Assembly (NCBI GenBank): GCA_016703335.1
Contig: JADJCG010000013.1
Span: 62,001-126,000 of the forward strand
DNA: 64,000 nucleotides
Reading direction: 5' to 3'
Origin: Caulobacteraceae bacterium
GTDB lineage: Bacteria > Pseudomonadota > Alphaproteobacteria > Caulobacterales > Aquidulcibacteraceae
The translations under genes were made by a program, and so were the position numbers. The notes beneath the pieces are model-generated. The model did no database searches, was not told the DNA's origin, and worked only from the letters and a program-made list of their open reading frames with translations. Below are positions 9,160-18,215 of the stretch, one piece after another; within the stretch, counting starts at the first letter, position 1, and each line of letters begins with the position of its first letter.

Positions 9160-10201
9160 ATGGCCGAACCGGCAGAACGCCCAGATGACCGTATTGTCTC
9201 CGCTGACCGCATGCCCGGAGAGGGCGCGGACCGCGCGTTGCGCCCGCAGGGGTTCGACGAGTTCGTCGGCCAGCCGCACGCGAAGGCGAACCTCAAGGTT
9301 TTCGTCGAAGCGGCGCGGTCGCGTGGCGAGGCGATGGATCACGTCCTGCTGTTTGGCCCGCCTGGCCTCGGCAAGACGACGCTCGCAAATTGTAGCGCGT
9401 GAGCTGGGCGTTGGTTTTCGCTCCACTAGCGGCCCCGTGATTGCGCGCGCCGGCGATCTCGCCGCGCTGCTCACCAACCTTGAACCGCGCGACGTGCTTT
9501 TCATCGACGAGATCCATCGTCTGGCGCCGGCCGTCGAAGAAATTCTCTATCCCGCGATGGAGGATTATCACCTCGACATCATCATCGGCGAAGGCCCAAG
9601 CGCGCGCAGCGTGCGCATCGATCTCGCGCCATTCACGCTCGTCGGCGCGACCACGCGCGCGGGGATGCTGAGCACGCCGTTGCGCGATCGCTTCGGCATT
9701 CCGGTGCGACTCGAATTTTACGGCCCCGACGAATTGCTCGGCATCGTCACGCGCGGCGCCGCAAAGCTCGGCGTGCCGATCACCGCTGAAGGGGCGATGG
9801 AGATCGCCAAGCGCGCGCGTGGCACGCCGCGTGTGGCAGTACGCTTGCTGCGCCGCGTGCGGGATTTCGCGGGCGAGGAAACAGTCGATATAAAGGTCGC
9901 GGATCGGGCGCTGAAGCGGCTCGATGTCGATAGTGACGGGCTCGACCTCCTGGATCGCCGCTATCTCCACGCCTTGGTCGAAACCTATTCGGGGGGGCCT
10001 GTCGGCGTCGAAACCCTCGCCGCGGCACTCGCCGAAGCCCGCGATGCACTAGAAGACGTGATCGAGCCCTATCTGATGCAACAAGGCTTCGTCATGCGCA
10101 CGCCGCGCGGCCGCGTCGCCGCGCCGAAGGCCTATGAGCGGTTGGGCAAAAAGCCGCCCAGCGCGCCGCCGAGCAGCGGAAGTTTGTTCGGCGAGAAGTA
10201 G
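9160..10201 (+). CDS. ruvB: Holliday junction DNA helicase RuvB (frameshifted)
   Basis: RuvB is the AAA+ ring motor of RuvABC. Starting at ATG 9160, the N-terminal part has RPQGFDEFVGQ and Walker A GPPGLGKTT. Around 9383-9400 the frame breaks just after KTTLA: restoring two bases would give the family sequence AQIVARELGVGFRSTSGPV, which continues in the next frame. Walker B is LFIDEIHRLAP, followed by the sensor 1 region (VGATTRAGMLSTPLRDRFG) and the RuvB winged-helix C-terminus (GLDLLDRRYLHALVETYSGGPVG). Joined length about 347 residues, normal. A true loss of this gene beside intact ruvC and ruvA is unlikely. Confidence 0.9.
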
Positions 10202-10246
10202 CGGCGGCGAGCGCTGTTGCGCGGCCTGATTTTGGGTTAGCGTCAC

Positions 10247-11159
10247 GTGATGTCGCGATTTTTGCTGGTTGCTCTAGTTCTGATGTGCGTGCCGCAAGTC
10301 GCCTTCGCTCAGCAGGCCGATTTAGGCCGGTTTCGAGTTGGCATGAGCGTCGCCGAAGTCCGCGCGGCGGCGACCGATCTTCATTGGCGTGAACAGGCCT
10401 TCGGTGAGGATCTTGTTGTGCTCACTGCCGACCGGCCGATCCCCATCGGGCGGATAGGATTCCAGCCACAGTTGGAGTTTCGTGAGGGCGGGTTGGCGAA
10501 AATTGAATTTCAGGCCGGTGGGCCCATCGTCAGCGCGAATGAGTGCGCTCGCTGAAACTGTCGTTGCGCTTGAGTCGCTTGTCGGGCCCCTGAACAGTTT
10601 TCGAGCGCCCGGCGAATTTGGCGCCGTTGCGGAAGTGCGCGCGACGCCAGGCGGCTCGGAAATTCGTTATTACAGACCACGCGAAGCACTCAATGCTGGT
10701 ATCGCGACGCAGCTCGGGGAGATGTTCATTCAGGTATCGTCGATTGCAGCCCCAATTTCGCGTGAACTCGTCTGTCAGCTTGGCATCGAGATGATGCAAA
10801 GTCTGATCGACTTCGATCCGCCTCCGCCTCCAACTGAGGCACAGTTGGCGGCGGCGCCGGAAACAGCGACCGAGTGGGCGATCAGAGCGGGCCCCGATGT
10901 CACCGGACTCGTCATGCCCTTGGAGGCGATGGGATATGTCGGCCGTGTTCGCGTACGACTGGATTGCCTGGTGATCGAAGAACAACGGGTCAATTGCGCA
11001 GTTCAAAGCGAGGAGCCGGTGGGAATGCACTTCGGCGACGCCGCGCTTGCGGAGTCGCGGTTCAATCGCATTTTGCCGGTGATCGACGGACAGCCCACAC
11101 TGGGCAGACGCGTACAATTCACGGTTCGCTATGATCTCGCGGGATCGGCGCCTGAATAG
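10247..11159 (+). CDS. Secreted protein with TonB C-terminal-like domain (frameshifted)
   Basis: A signal peptide ends at VAFAQQ (about residue 22), so the product is periplasmic. The first 100 residues run in one frame up to about 10545. The conserved-looking continuation, from ETVVALESLVGPL, is in another frame, so one small indel near 10540-10550 is inferred. The C-terminal ~80 residues resemble the TonB C-terminal fold (RVRLDCLVIEEQRVNC, then EEPVGMHFGDAAL, then LGRRVQFTVRYDL). No transmembrane anchor beyond the signal is evident and no ExbBD genes are nearby, so it is probably a stand-alone periplasmic TonB-C-like protein of unknown function. Confidence 0.6.
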
Positions 11160-11160
11160 A

Positions 11161-11535
11161 TCACAACCGCTTCCCTAGCGTTTTCGGCGCCACCGCGATG
11201 TAGCTTTGCTTCAACCACCCGCGCAGCGTGTCCATTTCCGCCAGCACATCATCGCCTGCGCCGAAATACGCCGTCACCCAATTGTGCTGCTTGTACCAGC
11301 CTCGCGCCGGCCGCACGAAAGGCAGCTCCGCTGCCATCTCCGCTGAGATCGGCAGCTTCATGATCATCGTGAGTTCATTGAGTGGCTGCGCCTTCTCGCC
11401 GAACACCGCGAACATCTTCTTGCGCACATAAAGCCCGCGCGTCGTCTGCCACGCAGGCCCGGCGTTCGTTTCCGGAAACGTGAACCCGTACGCGGTGAGT
11501 TCAGCTTCGGTCCGTTGATGCGGCGTTTGAGGCAT
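11161..11535 (-). CDS. MmcQ/YjbR-family DNA-binding-fold protein
   Basis: About 124 residues. The pattern matches the MmcQ/YjbR family: an N-terminal helix, FTFPETNAGPAW, then VRKKMFAVFGE, LPISAEMAAELPFVRPARGW and HNWVTAYFG, ending in a helix with LRGWLKQSY. Members have a CyaY-like double-wing fold and a proposed but poorly tested DNA-binding role. Start uncertain: ATG 11535 or five codons earlier; neither has a strong ribosome site. Convergent with the preceding gene. Confidence 0.75.
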   Translation of the reverse strand: MPQTPHQRTEAELTAYGFTFPETNAGPAWQTTRGLYVRKKMFAVFGEKAQPLNELTMIMKLPISAEMAAELPFVRPARGWYKQHNWVTAYFGAGDDVLAEMDTLRGWLKQSYIAVAPKTLGKRL

Positions 11536-11785
11536 AGGCAAGCTTAGCACAAACGCGCCGACGCGCTCTGTACGCGAATATCATTCGCCAAATCCGTGTG
11601 CCGCCTTTCGGCGCGTGCGCCGCCCCGGCAGTGTTTCGTTATAACAGCGTGCGCGCGGGCCACGTCCGATTTTGGCGCGAAATCGGCATGCGATCTCTCA
11701 AACTCCCGCGCAGCTTGCTTACATCGAATGTGTAGCCCGCTTGTCGTCGTACAACATCGGCAAGGGGCGAGAGGGAAGAGACGAA

Positions 11786-13153
11786 ATGTCAGAATTGTTT
11801 GGTGCGTTTGCAGACTTCGCGCCTTCACTGCCGTTGATCATCGGCGTGGTGCTTGTCGCGCTCATCGTTATTTCAATTCTATTGCGCGTCGTTGTGCCGA
11901 CCAACATGGTCCACACCGTCCAATCACGACGACGCACCACCTCGTATGGCGCGGGGCAAAAGGCTGGAAATGTCTACTATAACTGGCCGAGCTGGGTGCC
12001 GATGATCGGCGTCAGCCGCATCATCTTGCCGGTCAACAACTTTGAGCTCTCGCTTTCCGGCTATGAAGCCTACGACAAAGATCGCGTGCCGTTCCGGCTC
12101 GATCTCACGGCGTTCTTCCGCATCGCCGACACCAACGTCGCCGCCGCGCGCATCGCCAATATGAAAGAGCTGATCTCGCAGCTGCACTTCATTGTCCAAG
12201 GTGCGGCGCGCAAAATTCTGGCAACGCACGACATCCACCAGATCATGGTCGATCGCGCCACCTTCGGTGCGCAGTTCACGCAAGAAGTTGCGACCGAACT
12301 CGCGAATTGGGGTGTCGAGCCGGTCAAGAACATGGAACTGATGGATGTGCGCGACGCCGAAGGCTCGCGCGTCATCGCTGACATCATGGCGATGAAAGCA
12401 TCGAACATTCAGATGACGAGCCGCATCGAGGTCGCGAACAATATGCGCGCCGCGCAGACGGCCGAAATCGCCGCGCGCCAGGAAGTCGAAGTGCGCGAAC
12501 AAGAAGCGCAACAAGTCGTCGGTCAGCGTACGGCTGAAAAAGACAAGCAAGTCGGCATCGCCACCGAAAAGGCTGCGCAAGAAGTCCAGACCGAGGCCGC
12601 CGTCACGCGCGAACGCGAAATGCAAGTCGTGCGGGTGTCGACCATGCGTCAGGCCGAAATCACCAAAGACCAGCAAGTCGTCGCCGCGTCGCAAGACAAA
12701 GAAACGACGGTCCTGCGCGCCGATGGTGATCTGCAGGCCACCAAGCTCAGCGCCGAAGGTATCCGCGTTGAAGGTAACGCCAAAGCCGATGCCGAGAAGG
12801 CGCTGCAACTTGCGCCTGTCGCGGCGCAAATCGAACTCGCCAAGGAGATCGGCTCCAACGAGGGCTACCAAGCCTATCTCGTCTCGCTTCGCGGCGTGGA
12901 AGCGTACGTGCAGGTCGGCGTCGAGCAGGCCAAAGCGATCGCGCAAGCGGACGTGAAGGTCATCGCCAACACCGGCGACACGGTGCAGGGCGTGCACGAC
13001 GCCATGGCGCTTATCTCGCCGCGCGGCGGCACCGCCATTGGCGGCATGCTGGAAGCGTTGAAGAACACGCCAGAAGGCGCAGCGTTGTTGGAACGCATCC
13101 TGCGCCGTGAAGCTGCGGCGTCATCGCCGCCAGCCAATGACGGCAACGTCTAA
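11786..13153 (+). CDS. Flotillin/SPFH-domain membrane protein
   Basis: 455 residues. One N-terminal membrane helix (about 13-36) is followed by an SPFH/band 7 domain (about 38-220; VPFRLDLTAFFRIAD and VDRATFGAQFTQEVATEL). A long Ala/Glu/Gln-rich helical region (about 220-370) with EIAARQEVEVREQEAQ repeats follows, as in flotillins and YqiK. Flotillins form oligomers at membrane microdomains. The start at 11786 has a good GAGGGAAGAG ribosome site; an upstream in-frame ATG lacks similarity. No NfeD-like partner is adjacent. It overlaps the convergent TetR gene by 4 bases. Confidence 0.9.
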   Translation: MSELFGAFADFAPSLPLIIGVVLVALIVISILLRVVVPTNMVHTVQSRRRTTSYGAGQKAGNVYYNWPSWVPMIGVSRIILPVNNFELSLSGYEAYDKDRVPFRLDLTAFFRIADTNVAAARIANMKELISQLHFIVQGAARKILATHDIHQIMVDRATFGAQFTQEVATELANWGVEPVKNMELMDVRDAEGSRVIADIMAMKASNIQMTSRIEVANNMRAAQTAEIAARQEVEVREQEAQQVVGQRTAEKDKQVGIATEKAAQEVQTEAAVTREREMQVVRVSTMRQAEITKDQQVVAASQDKETTVLRADGDLQATKLSAEGIRVEGNAKADAEKALQLAPVAAQIELAKEIGSNEGYQAYLVSLRGVEAYVQVGVEQAKAIAQADVKVIANTGDTVQGVHDAMALISPRGGTAIGGMLEALKNTPEGAALLERILRREAAASSPPANDGNV

Positions 13154-13731
13154 GCGCTAAGCCCTGCGATCAGAAGGTCGGTCAGCGCCTCAAGCTGTTT
13201 GAGGTCTGACTGGCCTTCGTCCAGCGCCACCATGGCGGGGTGGTGAAAGCGCGAGGTGGCGTTCAGCAACAAGCCGGCAGTTTTGCTCGGATCGCTGACC
13301 TTCCACGCGCCTTCTCGAACGCCGTCGTTGAGAATCTCAACAACTTCATCGTGCAGATGCTTCACGTGGGCCGCGACCACCGCATGCGCGCCTTTCGTGA
13401 TCGAGCTATAGACAGCGAACAATTCCGGATCGTCGAGAACCTTGGTGCGCTTGATCTCTGCGAGTGTACGCACCCATGCCTTCAGCCGCTTCGGCGCTGG
13501 CGTCTTCTTGTCCGCCGTGATCTTCGTCAGCGGCGCCATAACAGTCTTCAGCCAGCGTTCCGCAACAGCATCGAACAATGCGCTCTTGGAGGCGAAGTGT
13601 TTGTAGACGTTGGAATGGCGCATATCGAGCGCGCGCGCGACGTCCACGACGCCCGGTTTCGCGGGGCCGTGGCGTCGCAACACATCGACGGTGGCGTCGA
13701 GAATGCGGTCCCTGACTGAATCAGTGCTCAC
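13150..13731 (-). CDS. TetR-family transcriptional regulator
   Basis: 193 residues. The N-terminal helix-turn-helix region spans about residues 7-55, with RILDATVDVLRRHG and the recognition helix RHSNVYKHFASKSALFDAV. The C-terminal ligand domain resembles the TetR_C_7-like alphaproteobacterial group. Its start overlaps the end of the truncated aldo/keto reductase by 4 bases on the same strand, so the two could be co-transcribed and the regulator may control them. The ligand is unknown. Confidence 0.9.
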   Translation of the reverse strand: MSTDSVRDRILDATVDVLRRHGPAKPGVVDVARALDMRHSNVYKHFASKSALFDAVAERWLKTVMAPLTKITADKKTPAPKRLKAWVRTLAEIKRTKVLDDPELFAVYSSITKGAHAVVAAHVKHLHDEVVEILNDGVREGAWKVSDPSKTAGLLLNATSRFHHPAMVALDEGQSDLKQLEALTDLLIAGLSA

Positions 13732-14330
13732 GCGCGATTGATGCCTGCCTCATCGTTAGGCAAAATATCCCGCTCAACCGTGCGCGTGATCATCGCGTAC
13801 TCGATTTGCAGATCGACGATCGGATGCACAGCATGTGCGCGCCTAATGGTGTCCGCGCCAGCCTCAGAAAGCCCGATATGGCGCACATAGCCTTCCTTCA
13901 CGAGATCGGCGATGGCCCCAATCGTGTCTTCGATCGGCACAAGCGGCGAAACGCGCGCGGGGCGGTAGATATCGATGTAGTCGGCGCCAAGACGCTTTAG
14001 TGAATACGCGATCGCGGTCTTGGTGGCGGCCGGATCTGTCGCGATGCCGATGAAGGCGCCATTAGCGCCGCGCTGTGCGCCGTACTTCACGCTGAGCACT
14101 ATGTTTTCACGCTTCGCGCCCTTTAGCGCATCACGCAGCAGCATCTCGTTATGGCCCATGCCGTAGAAATCGCCGGTGTCGATCAGCGTGACGCCGGCTT
14201 CTAGAGCTGCGTGGACCGTAAAGATGGATTCTTGTTCGTCAGCCGGACCGTAGAAGTCCGACATCCCCATAGCGCCGAGGCCAAGAGCGGAGACCGTAGG
14301 GCCGGTTTTCCCAAGGCGACGCGTTTGCAT
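13728..14330 (-). pseudogene. Aldo/keto reductase, C-terminally truncated
   Basis: Starts MQTRRLGKTGPTVSALGLG, typical of the YajO/AKR13-like group. Catalytic-type residues are present: Asp and Tyr in IDTGDFYGMG and Lys in LSVKYGA, then VPIEDTIGAIADLVKEGYVRHIGLSEA. Family members are about 325 residues. This one ends at 200, right after DLQIEYAMITRTVERDILP, losing the last third of the barrel including the NADPH-phosphate-binding end. No remainder is found downstream, because the TetR gene begins there. Either a real deletion or sequence lost in assembly. The start at 14330 is preceded by AAGGAGC. Confidence 0.7.
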
Positions 14331-14400
14331 GACGATGCTCCTTCCGAGCACTGTCTCGCGTCTCAAGTAACAAAAGTCAATATCTGTTACGTGACATTTG

Positions 14401-14541
14401 TTAGTGGTGGTCGGCCACCCTGATTTTGCTTTCGTTCTTGCGCCCCATGGCGCGAACCACCTTCACGGTGCCCGAAGTTGCGTCCGTGACGAACGTCAGG
14501 ACCAGGGCGGAAACGGCGATCATGGCAGCAAGTTCAAGCAT
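14401..14541 (-). CDS. Possible 46-residue small membrane protein
   Basis: An open frame of 46 codons begins MLELAAMIAVSALVLTF, a plausible single membrane helix, and ends in a basic tail (RAMGRKNESKIR). The upstream sequence GAGACCCGAG is only a weak ribosome site. It lies between the aldo/keto reductase promoter and the HxlR remnant, with no other gene claiming the stretch. It could be a chance frame. Confidence 0.3.
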   Translation of the reverse strand: MLELAAMIAVSALVLTFVTDATSGTVKVVRAMGRKNESKIRVADHH

Positions 14542-14625
14542 CTCGGGTCTCTGTTAACTGTGTTCGGCGGGGTAACCACTGATACGCGGGCGTGGTTCCC
14601 TCAGATATCCTCGGCTTCGAAAGCT

Positions 14626-14760
14626 TCACGCCTCTAGAACCTCGGCCAAGTTCTGCTCAGCCCATTGGGCGAGCACGTCTATCGGGCTGAGTAGCAAGCG
14701 GCCAAGCGGAGTTAGGCTGTATTCCACAACTGTTGGGGCGCGTGGCTGCCTCGGCGTCAG
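14626..14760 (-). pseudogene. HxlR-family regulator, C-terminal remnant
   Basis: About 43 codons read VVEYSLTPLGRLLLSPIDVL followed by an AQWAEQ helix, the well-known C-terminal wing and dimer helix of HxlR regulators (normally about 100-120 residues with an N-terminal helix-turn-helix). The helix-turn-helix part is missing. Immediately upstream the similarity stops and the divergent thioesterase gene begins. This looks like a decayed or deleted gene whose 5' part was lost together with the intergenic region. Confidence 0.6.
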
Positions 14761-14797
14761 CGTTGTGATTGCGCTGGCGCGAAAGCATAACCCACCG

Positions 14798-15592
14798 ATG
14801 TCTTCGCTTCGCGCGGTTGTCGATACGCTGGCGCCGGACGGCGATAGCTTCGTTGTCGAAGCGCCGGTCGAGTGGTCGCAAGGGCGCACGCTCTATGGCG
14901 GCATCACTGCGGCATTTGCTTACGAAGCTGTGCGGCGCACGCATGATGCGTTGCCACCGCTGCGGTCGGCCCAACTCACATTTGTTGGCCCGGCGTCGGG
15001 GCGCTTGCGTTTTAAGTCCGAGATACTGCGCCGCGGGCGTTCGACAGCGCTGATCTCAGCCGAATGTTTGAGTGAAGAGGGCATAGCGGCGCGTGCCGTC
15101 TTCGCGTTCGGCGCAACACGCGAAAGCAAGGTCGCACACGATCTTTTACCGATGCCAAACGTGCCCGGACCAAACGAGGTTGGCGCCTTCCGCAAAGAGG
15201 GCGGCAATACGCGCCCCGGCTTTTGGAATAACTTTGAGACGCGGCTCGCAGCGGGAGGCAAGCTGTACGATCCCAGCGCCGAACGCCCTGAGTTTTCGAC
15301 GTGGACACGCTTTCTCGACGCCAGCGGCGCCGATCCGGTGACGGCATTGCTCGCGATTGCAGATTGTCTGCCGCCGGCGGCCATGGTGCATTTCACGCAG
15401 CCGGCGCCAATCAGCACTATCACATGGACGGTCGATATCGCGCACACGCCCCAGAGCTTTGATGGCTGGCATTTGCTCTGGTCGTCGAGCGAACGAGCGG
15501 GCGAGGGCTATTCGCTGCAAAATATGGCGATGTGGACCGAAAGCGGAGAGCTCATCGCCGTGGGCCGCCAGAACGTCGCCATCTTCGCGTAG
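14798..15592 (+). CDS. TesB-like acyl-CoA thioesterase
   Basis: 264 residues with two hot-dog folds. The first half has WSQGRTLYGGITAAFAYEAV, typical of the 4HBT_3/TesB-like group, and GRLRFKSEILRRGRSTALI. The second half has WTRFLDASGADPVTALLAIAD and ends with GEGYSLQNMAMWTESGELIAVGRQN, the conserved second hot-dog helix and strand. Members hydrolyse acyl-CoA thioesters. The start at 14798 (MSSLRAV) was chosen over an ATG 11 codons earlier that lies in the HxlR remnant region. Confidence 0.85.
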   Translation: MSSLRAVVDTLAPDGDSFVVEAPVEWSQGRTLYGGITAAFAYEAVRRTHDALPPLRSAQLTFVGPASGRLRFKSEILRRGRSTALISAECLSEEGIAARAVFAFGATRESKVAHDLLPMPNVPGPNEVGAFRKEGGNTRPGFWNNFETRLAAGGKLYDPSAERPEFSTWTRFLDASGADPVTALLAIADCLPPAAMVHFTQPAPISTITWTVDIAHTPQSFDGWHLLWSSSERAGEGYSLQNMAMWTESGELIAVGRQNVAIFA

Positions 15593-15601
15593 TGCGAACC
15601 C

Positions 15602-16264
15602 TCACCACGGCAGCGCCTCGCCAGTCGTTGCGTGCGTAAAGCGCCCCGTGTTCTGAAGCGTTAGCTCGTCGATCCGGTGAATGATGCCGCACACGGATTC
15701 TTCCGCTGGAATGCCGCCGCGGCCCGTCATCTCGGTGGCGACCATGCCCGGATGAAAGAGGCCAACCGCAATGCCGCGCGCCTTGAGATCATGCGCAAGC
15801 GAAACGCCGGCAGCGTTCACGGCCGCCTTCGACATGCGATAGCCGTAATAGCCGCCTGATCCATTATCGGCCATTGAGCCCATGCGGCTCGTGATGATCA
15901 CAACCTTCGCGCCTTCATGAAGCGAGGGCAGCAGTGCAGTCGTGACGCGCAAGGGCCCCAGCGCGTTCACTTCCAGCTGTTGCGTGATGCCCGCAAAATC
16001 GACGCGATCGAGCGAGTCTCCGCGCAAAATGCCGGCATTGTTGATGAGCACATCAATGCGCGCGCCCTTGAGCCGCTTTGCCAGCTCGGCAATGGATGCC
16101 TGATCGCTCACTTCAATGCCCGCCTCAACGCGCACGCCGAGCGCGTCGAGTTCAGGCGAAGATTTGCGGCAGACGGCGATCACGTTGTCACCGCGCGCTT
16201 TCAATTGACGGCTCAGCTCCAAGCCAATGCCGCGGTTTGCGCCGGTGATGAGGATCGTCGCCAT
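15602..16264 (-). CDS. Short-chain dehydrogenase/reductase (C-factor-like)
   Basis: 220 residues. The Rossmann glycine motif TGANRGIG, the NNAG motif (VLINNAGILRG), catalytic Ser (ITSRMGS) and YxxxK (YRMSK) are all present. The sequence most resembles the CsgA/C-factor subgroup of NAD(P)-dependent SDRs. Substrate unknown. It is convergent with the thioesterase, leaving 9 bases between. Confidence 0.88.
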   Translation of the reverse strand: MATILITGANRGIGLELSRQLKARGDNVIAVCRKSSPELDALGVRVEAGIEVSDQASIAELAKRLKGARIDVLINNAGILRGDSLDRVDFAGITQQLEVNALGPLRVTTALLPSLHEGAKVVIITSRMGSMADNGSGGYYGYRMSKAAVNAAGVSLAHDLKARGIAVGLFHPGMVATEMTGRGGIPAEESVCGIIHRIDELTLQNTGRFTHATTGEALPW

Positions 16265-16310
16265 GCATAGAACTCCTTCGCTCTCACATAGCGTTCCCCG
16301 CCCAAATGAA

Positions 16311-16338
16311 AACGGCCCCAGCGTAAGCCGGGGCCGTT
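16311..16338 (-). terminator. Intrinsic terminator of the SRPBCC operon
   Basis: AACGGCCCC and GGGGCCGTT form a 9-base stem around a GC-rich loop. Read on the minus strand, it is followed by GTTTTCATTT. It lies 23 bases past the last SRPBCC stop and before the SDR start, so it ends the leftward operon. Confidence 0.75.
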
Positions 16339-16360
16339 GATATCATCGGTGAGAAGGGGT

Positions 16361-16789
16361 TCAGCCCCGCTTGCCGCTCTCGATGTAGCTCTTCATGCTT
16401 GAGAGAATGCGCGGCCAGCCGTTCGAGATGCCCGGCAACACCTTGCTCTCCGGCGGGAAGCCTTCGTGGATCACGGTGAACTTGGTGCCGAGTTCGTGCT
16501 CTTCCAGTTCATAGGTCACTCGCGACGGCTTCTCATCGATGCCTTCTGCTTTGAGATCGAATGTCATCACCAAACGGTTCGGCGGATCGATCTCCAGCAC
16601 TTCGCCGTCATGGCTGAGCTTGGTCTGATCGTCCGGATACATGAACTCGACGCGCGAGCCGACCTTCCAGTCGGACTTCACGAAGCGCTTCCAAAACGTC
16701 TTCGTGTGTTCGCCGGTCGTGATTGCGGTCCACACCTTCTGCTTAGGTGCGCCGATATAGATGACGTAGACAAATTCTGGCTTGCTCAT
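16361..16789 (-). CDS. SRPBCC/AHSA1-like domain protein
   Basis: 142 residues of the START/Bet v1-like AHSA1 fold: FVYVIYIGAPKQKVWTAIT at the start, SDWKVGSRVEF in the middle, and a C-terminal helix with GWPRILSSMKSYIESG. Last of three tandem SRPBCC genes behind an ArsR-type regulator; its start overlaps the previous gene's stop by 4 bases. The start MSKPEF was preferred to one three codons earlier. Members bind hydrophobic ligands or act as environmental sensors; the specific role is unknown. Confidence 0.85.
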   Translation of the reverse strand: MSKPEFVYVIYIGAPKQKVWTAITTGEHTKTFWKRFVKSDWKVGSRVEFMYPDDQTKLSHDGEVLEIDPPNRLVMTFDLKAEGIDEKPSRVTYELEEHELGTKFTVIHEGFPPESKVLPGISNGWPRILSSMKSYIESGKRG

Positions 16790-17247
16790 TGGTCCCACCC
16801 TTCGATGTTATGATCCGGCGCCTTGTCGGCGACGATGTTGAGATTGATGCCGTGCTCAAGCCACGCCTTCGCGGCGGCCAGCACGAGATTCCAGCCTTGC
16901 GTGAGGTCGAGCGCTTCGGCGATGACATCGTCACCGCGCAGCCCACTGTTGGTTATGCTGACGATCGTGCCTTTGGCGTGAGGCGCGAATGTCATCTCCA
17001 CCAGGTTCGATTTCGGAAATGACCATTCGAACGCGATGCGTTGGTTCGTTTCGACGGCTTTGACGTTGATATCGTCGCTAACGCCGTACATCTCCCATTC
17101 CCAACGCACGCGCTGGCCGGCTTCAAGCTTGCCGCTCGATTTCGAGAACCAGAAGTGCGTGGTGACAGCTGGATCGATGAACGCATTGAACACTTCGGCG
17201 ATCGGCTTGCGGATCAACATTTCCGCTTTGACGATAGGCGCGCTCAT
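16786..17247 (-). CDS. SRPBCC/AHSA1-like domain protein
   Basis: 153 residues. The N-terminal VKAEMLIRKPIAEVFNAFID, SSGKLEAGQRVRWEWEMYG and the long C-terminal helix LTQGWNLVLAAAKAWLEHG define the SRPBCC fold. It overlaps both neighbours by 4 bases, so it is translated as part of one operon. It differs from its neighbours in carrying the FWFSKSSGKL variant, so the three genes are not a recent triplication. Confidence 0.85.
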   Translation of the reverse strand: MSAPIVKAEMLIRKPIAEVFNAFIDPAVTTHFWFSKSSGKLEAGQRVRWEWEMYGVSDDINVKAVETNQRIAFEWSFPKSNLVEMTFAPHAKGTIVSITNSGLRGDDVIAEALDLTQGWNLVLAAAKAWLEHGINLNIVADKAPDHNIEGWDQ

Positions 17248-17723
17248 TTCGGTGGCTCCATCTTCACCACCAACGCCTTGCCGGTTTCGAGCAAGCTCTT
17301 CAGTGACGAAAGAATGATCGCCCAGCCTTGCGCGCCGGCCTGAATGAACTTGCGCGGGATCGCGTAATCGCTGTGCTGCGTCATCGTGAGCTTCACGGCG
17401 TCGCCAGCTTGCTCAATGTCGTAGGTGACAATCGCAGGGCCGGGCTTATCGGCCTCATCGACCCAATCGACAGTCCATGTCACTTGCAATTTATGCGGCG
17501 GATCGCTGATCAGCACGTCGCCAAACACATCAAGCGTGCCGTTCGGCATCACCATCTTCCACGGCGAGCCTTGCTTCCAATCGCTCTCGACCGTGCGTCC
17601 GAAGAAGAACTTCGTCGTGAATTCGCTAGATGTCAGCGCATCCCAAACCTTCTGCGCCGTGCTTCGGATATAAAACACGTACACAAGATCAGGCGGCACA
17701 ATCCGCTCGTCGCCATCATTCAT
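17244..17723 (-). CDS. SRPBCC/AHSA1-like domain protein
   Basis: 159 residues. VYVFYIRSTAQKVWDALTS and the C-terminal GWAIILSSLKSLLETGK are close to the pattern of the gene at 16361-16789, suggesting that these two are the closer paralogues. First SRPBCC gene after the ArsR-type regulator, overlapping its 3' end by 8 bases. ArsR/SRPBCC pairs of this kind are common in alphaproteobacteria. Confidence 0.85.
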   Translation of the reverse strand: MNDGDERIVPPDLVYVFYIRSTAQKVWDALTSSEFTTKFFFGRTVESDWKQGSPWKMVMPNGTLDVFGDVLISDPPHKLQVTWTVDWVDEADKPGPAIVTYDIEQAGDAVKLTMTQHSDYAIPRKFIQAGAQGWAIILSSLKSLLETGKALVVKMEPPK

Positions 17724-18051
17724 TGTCGCTCTCCAACGCCTTTTTCAGATCGAACAACGCGTCGAGGCGTGTTCGTTCGTATTTGGAGATCCAGCGATCG
17801 CCGATCTCATGGATGGGCGCCGGATTGAGGTAGTGCAGCTTCTCGCGGCCGCGCTTCACGCTCGCCACAAGATTGGCGCTCTCCAGGATGCCCAGGTGCT
17901 TAGTCACAGCCTGGCGCGTCATGCCCCGGCCTGCGCACAACTCGCTGAGCGTCTGACCGTTGCGCGCGAAGAGCGCATCGAGCAGGGCGCGGCGGCTGCG
18001 GTCAGCCAGAGCCCGGAAAACGCCGTCGACTGTCTCGTCTTCGGTGCTCAC
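17716..18051 (-). CDS. ArsR-family transcriptional regulator
   Basis: 111 residues. Winged helix: VFRALADRSRRALLDALFA, LSELCAGRGMTRQAVTKHL and ILESANLVASVKRGREKLHYLN are diagnostic of the ArsR group paired with SRPBCC/AHSA1 proteins. It lacks the metal-binding CxC motif of metal sensors. First gene of the four-gene operon, hence probably self-regulating. The promoter should lie in 18052-18215, shared with the divergent FAD protein. Confidence 0.9.
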   Translation of the reverse strand: MSTEDETVDGVFRALADRSRRALLDALFARNGQTLSELCAGRGMTRQAVTKHLGILESANLVASVKRGREKLHYLNPAPIHEIGDRWISKYERTRLDALFDLKKALESDNE

Positions 18052-18215
18052 GGATGCTTATAGGCAACCAAATGGTTGCATGTCAACGCCTGCTGGCCGG
18101 AGAAACGGCTAAGCTATGCCGTATTGGATGGGCAAAATGGCCGGCTGTCGGGCGACAATACCGACTAAGGGATGGGTGTGACGGCAGTGAAGTCCAAAGC
18201 TGGGGCGCGAAAGCG

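Noticed and set aside
11924..12997. 357-residue minus-strand frame opposite the flotillin-like gene
   Set aside because: Rich in His, Asp and Arg as expected for reversed GC-rich helical repeat DNA; no ribosome site.
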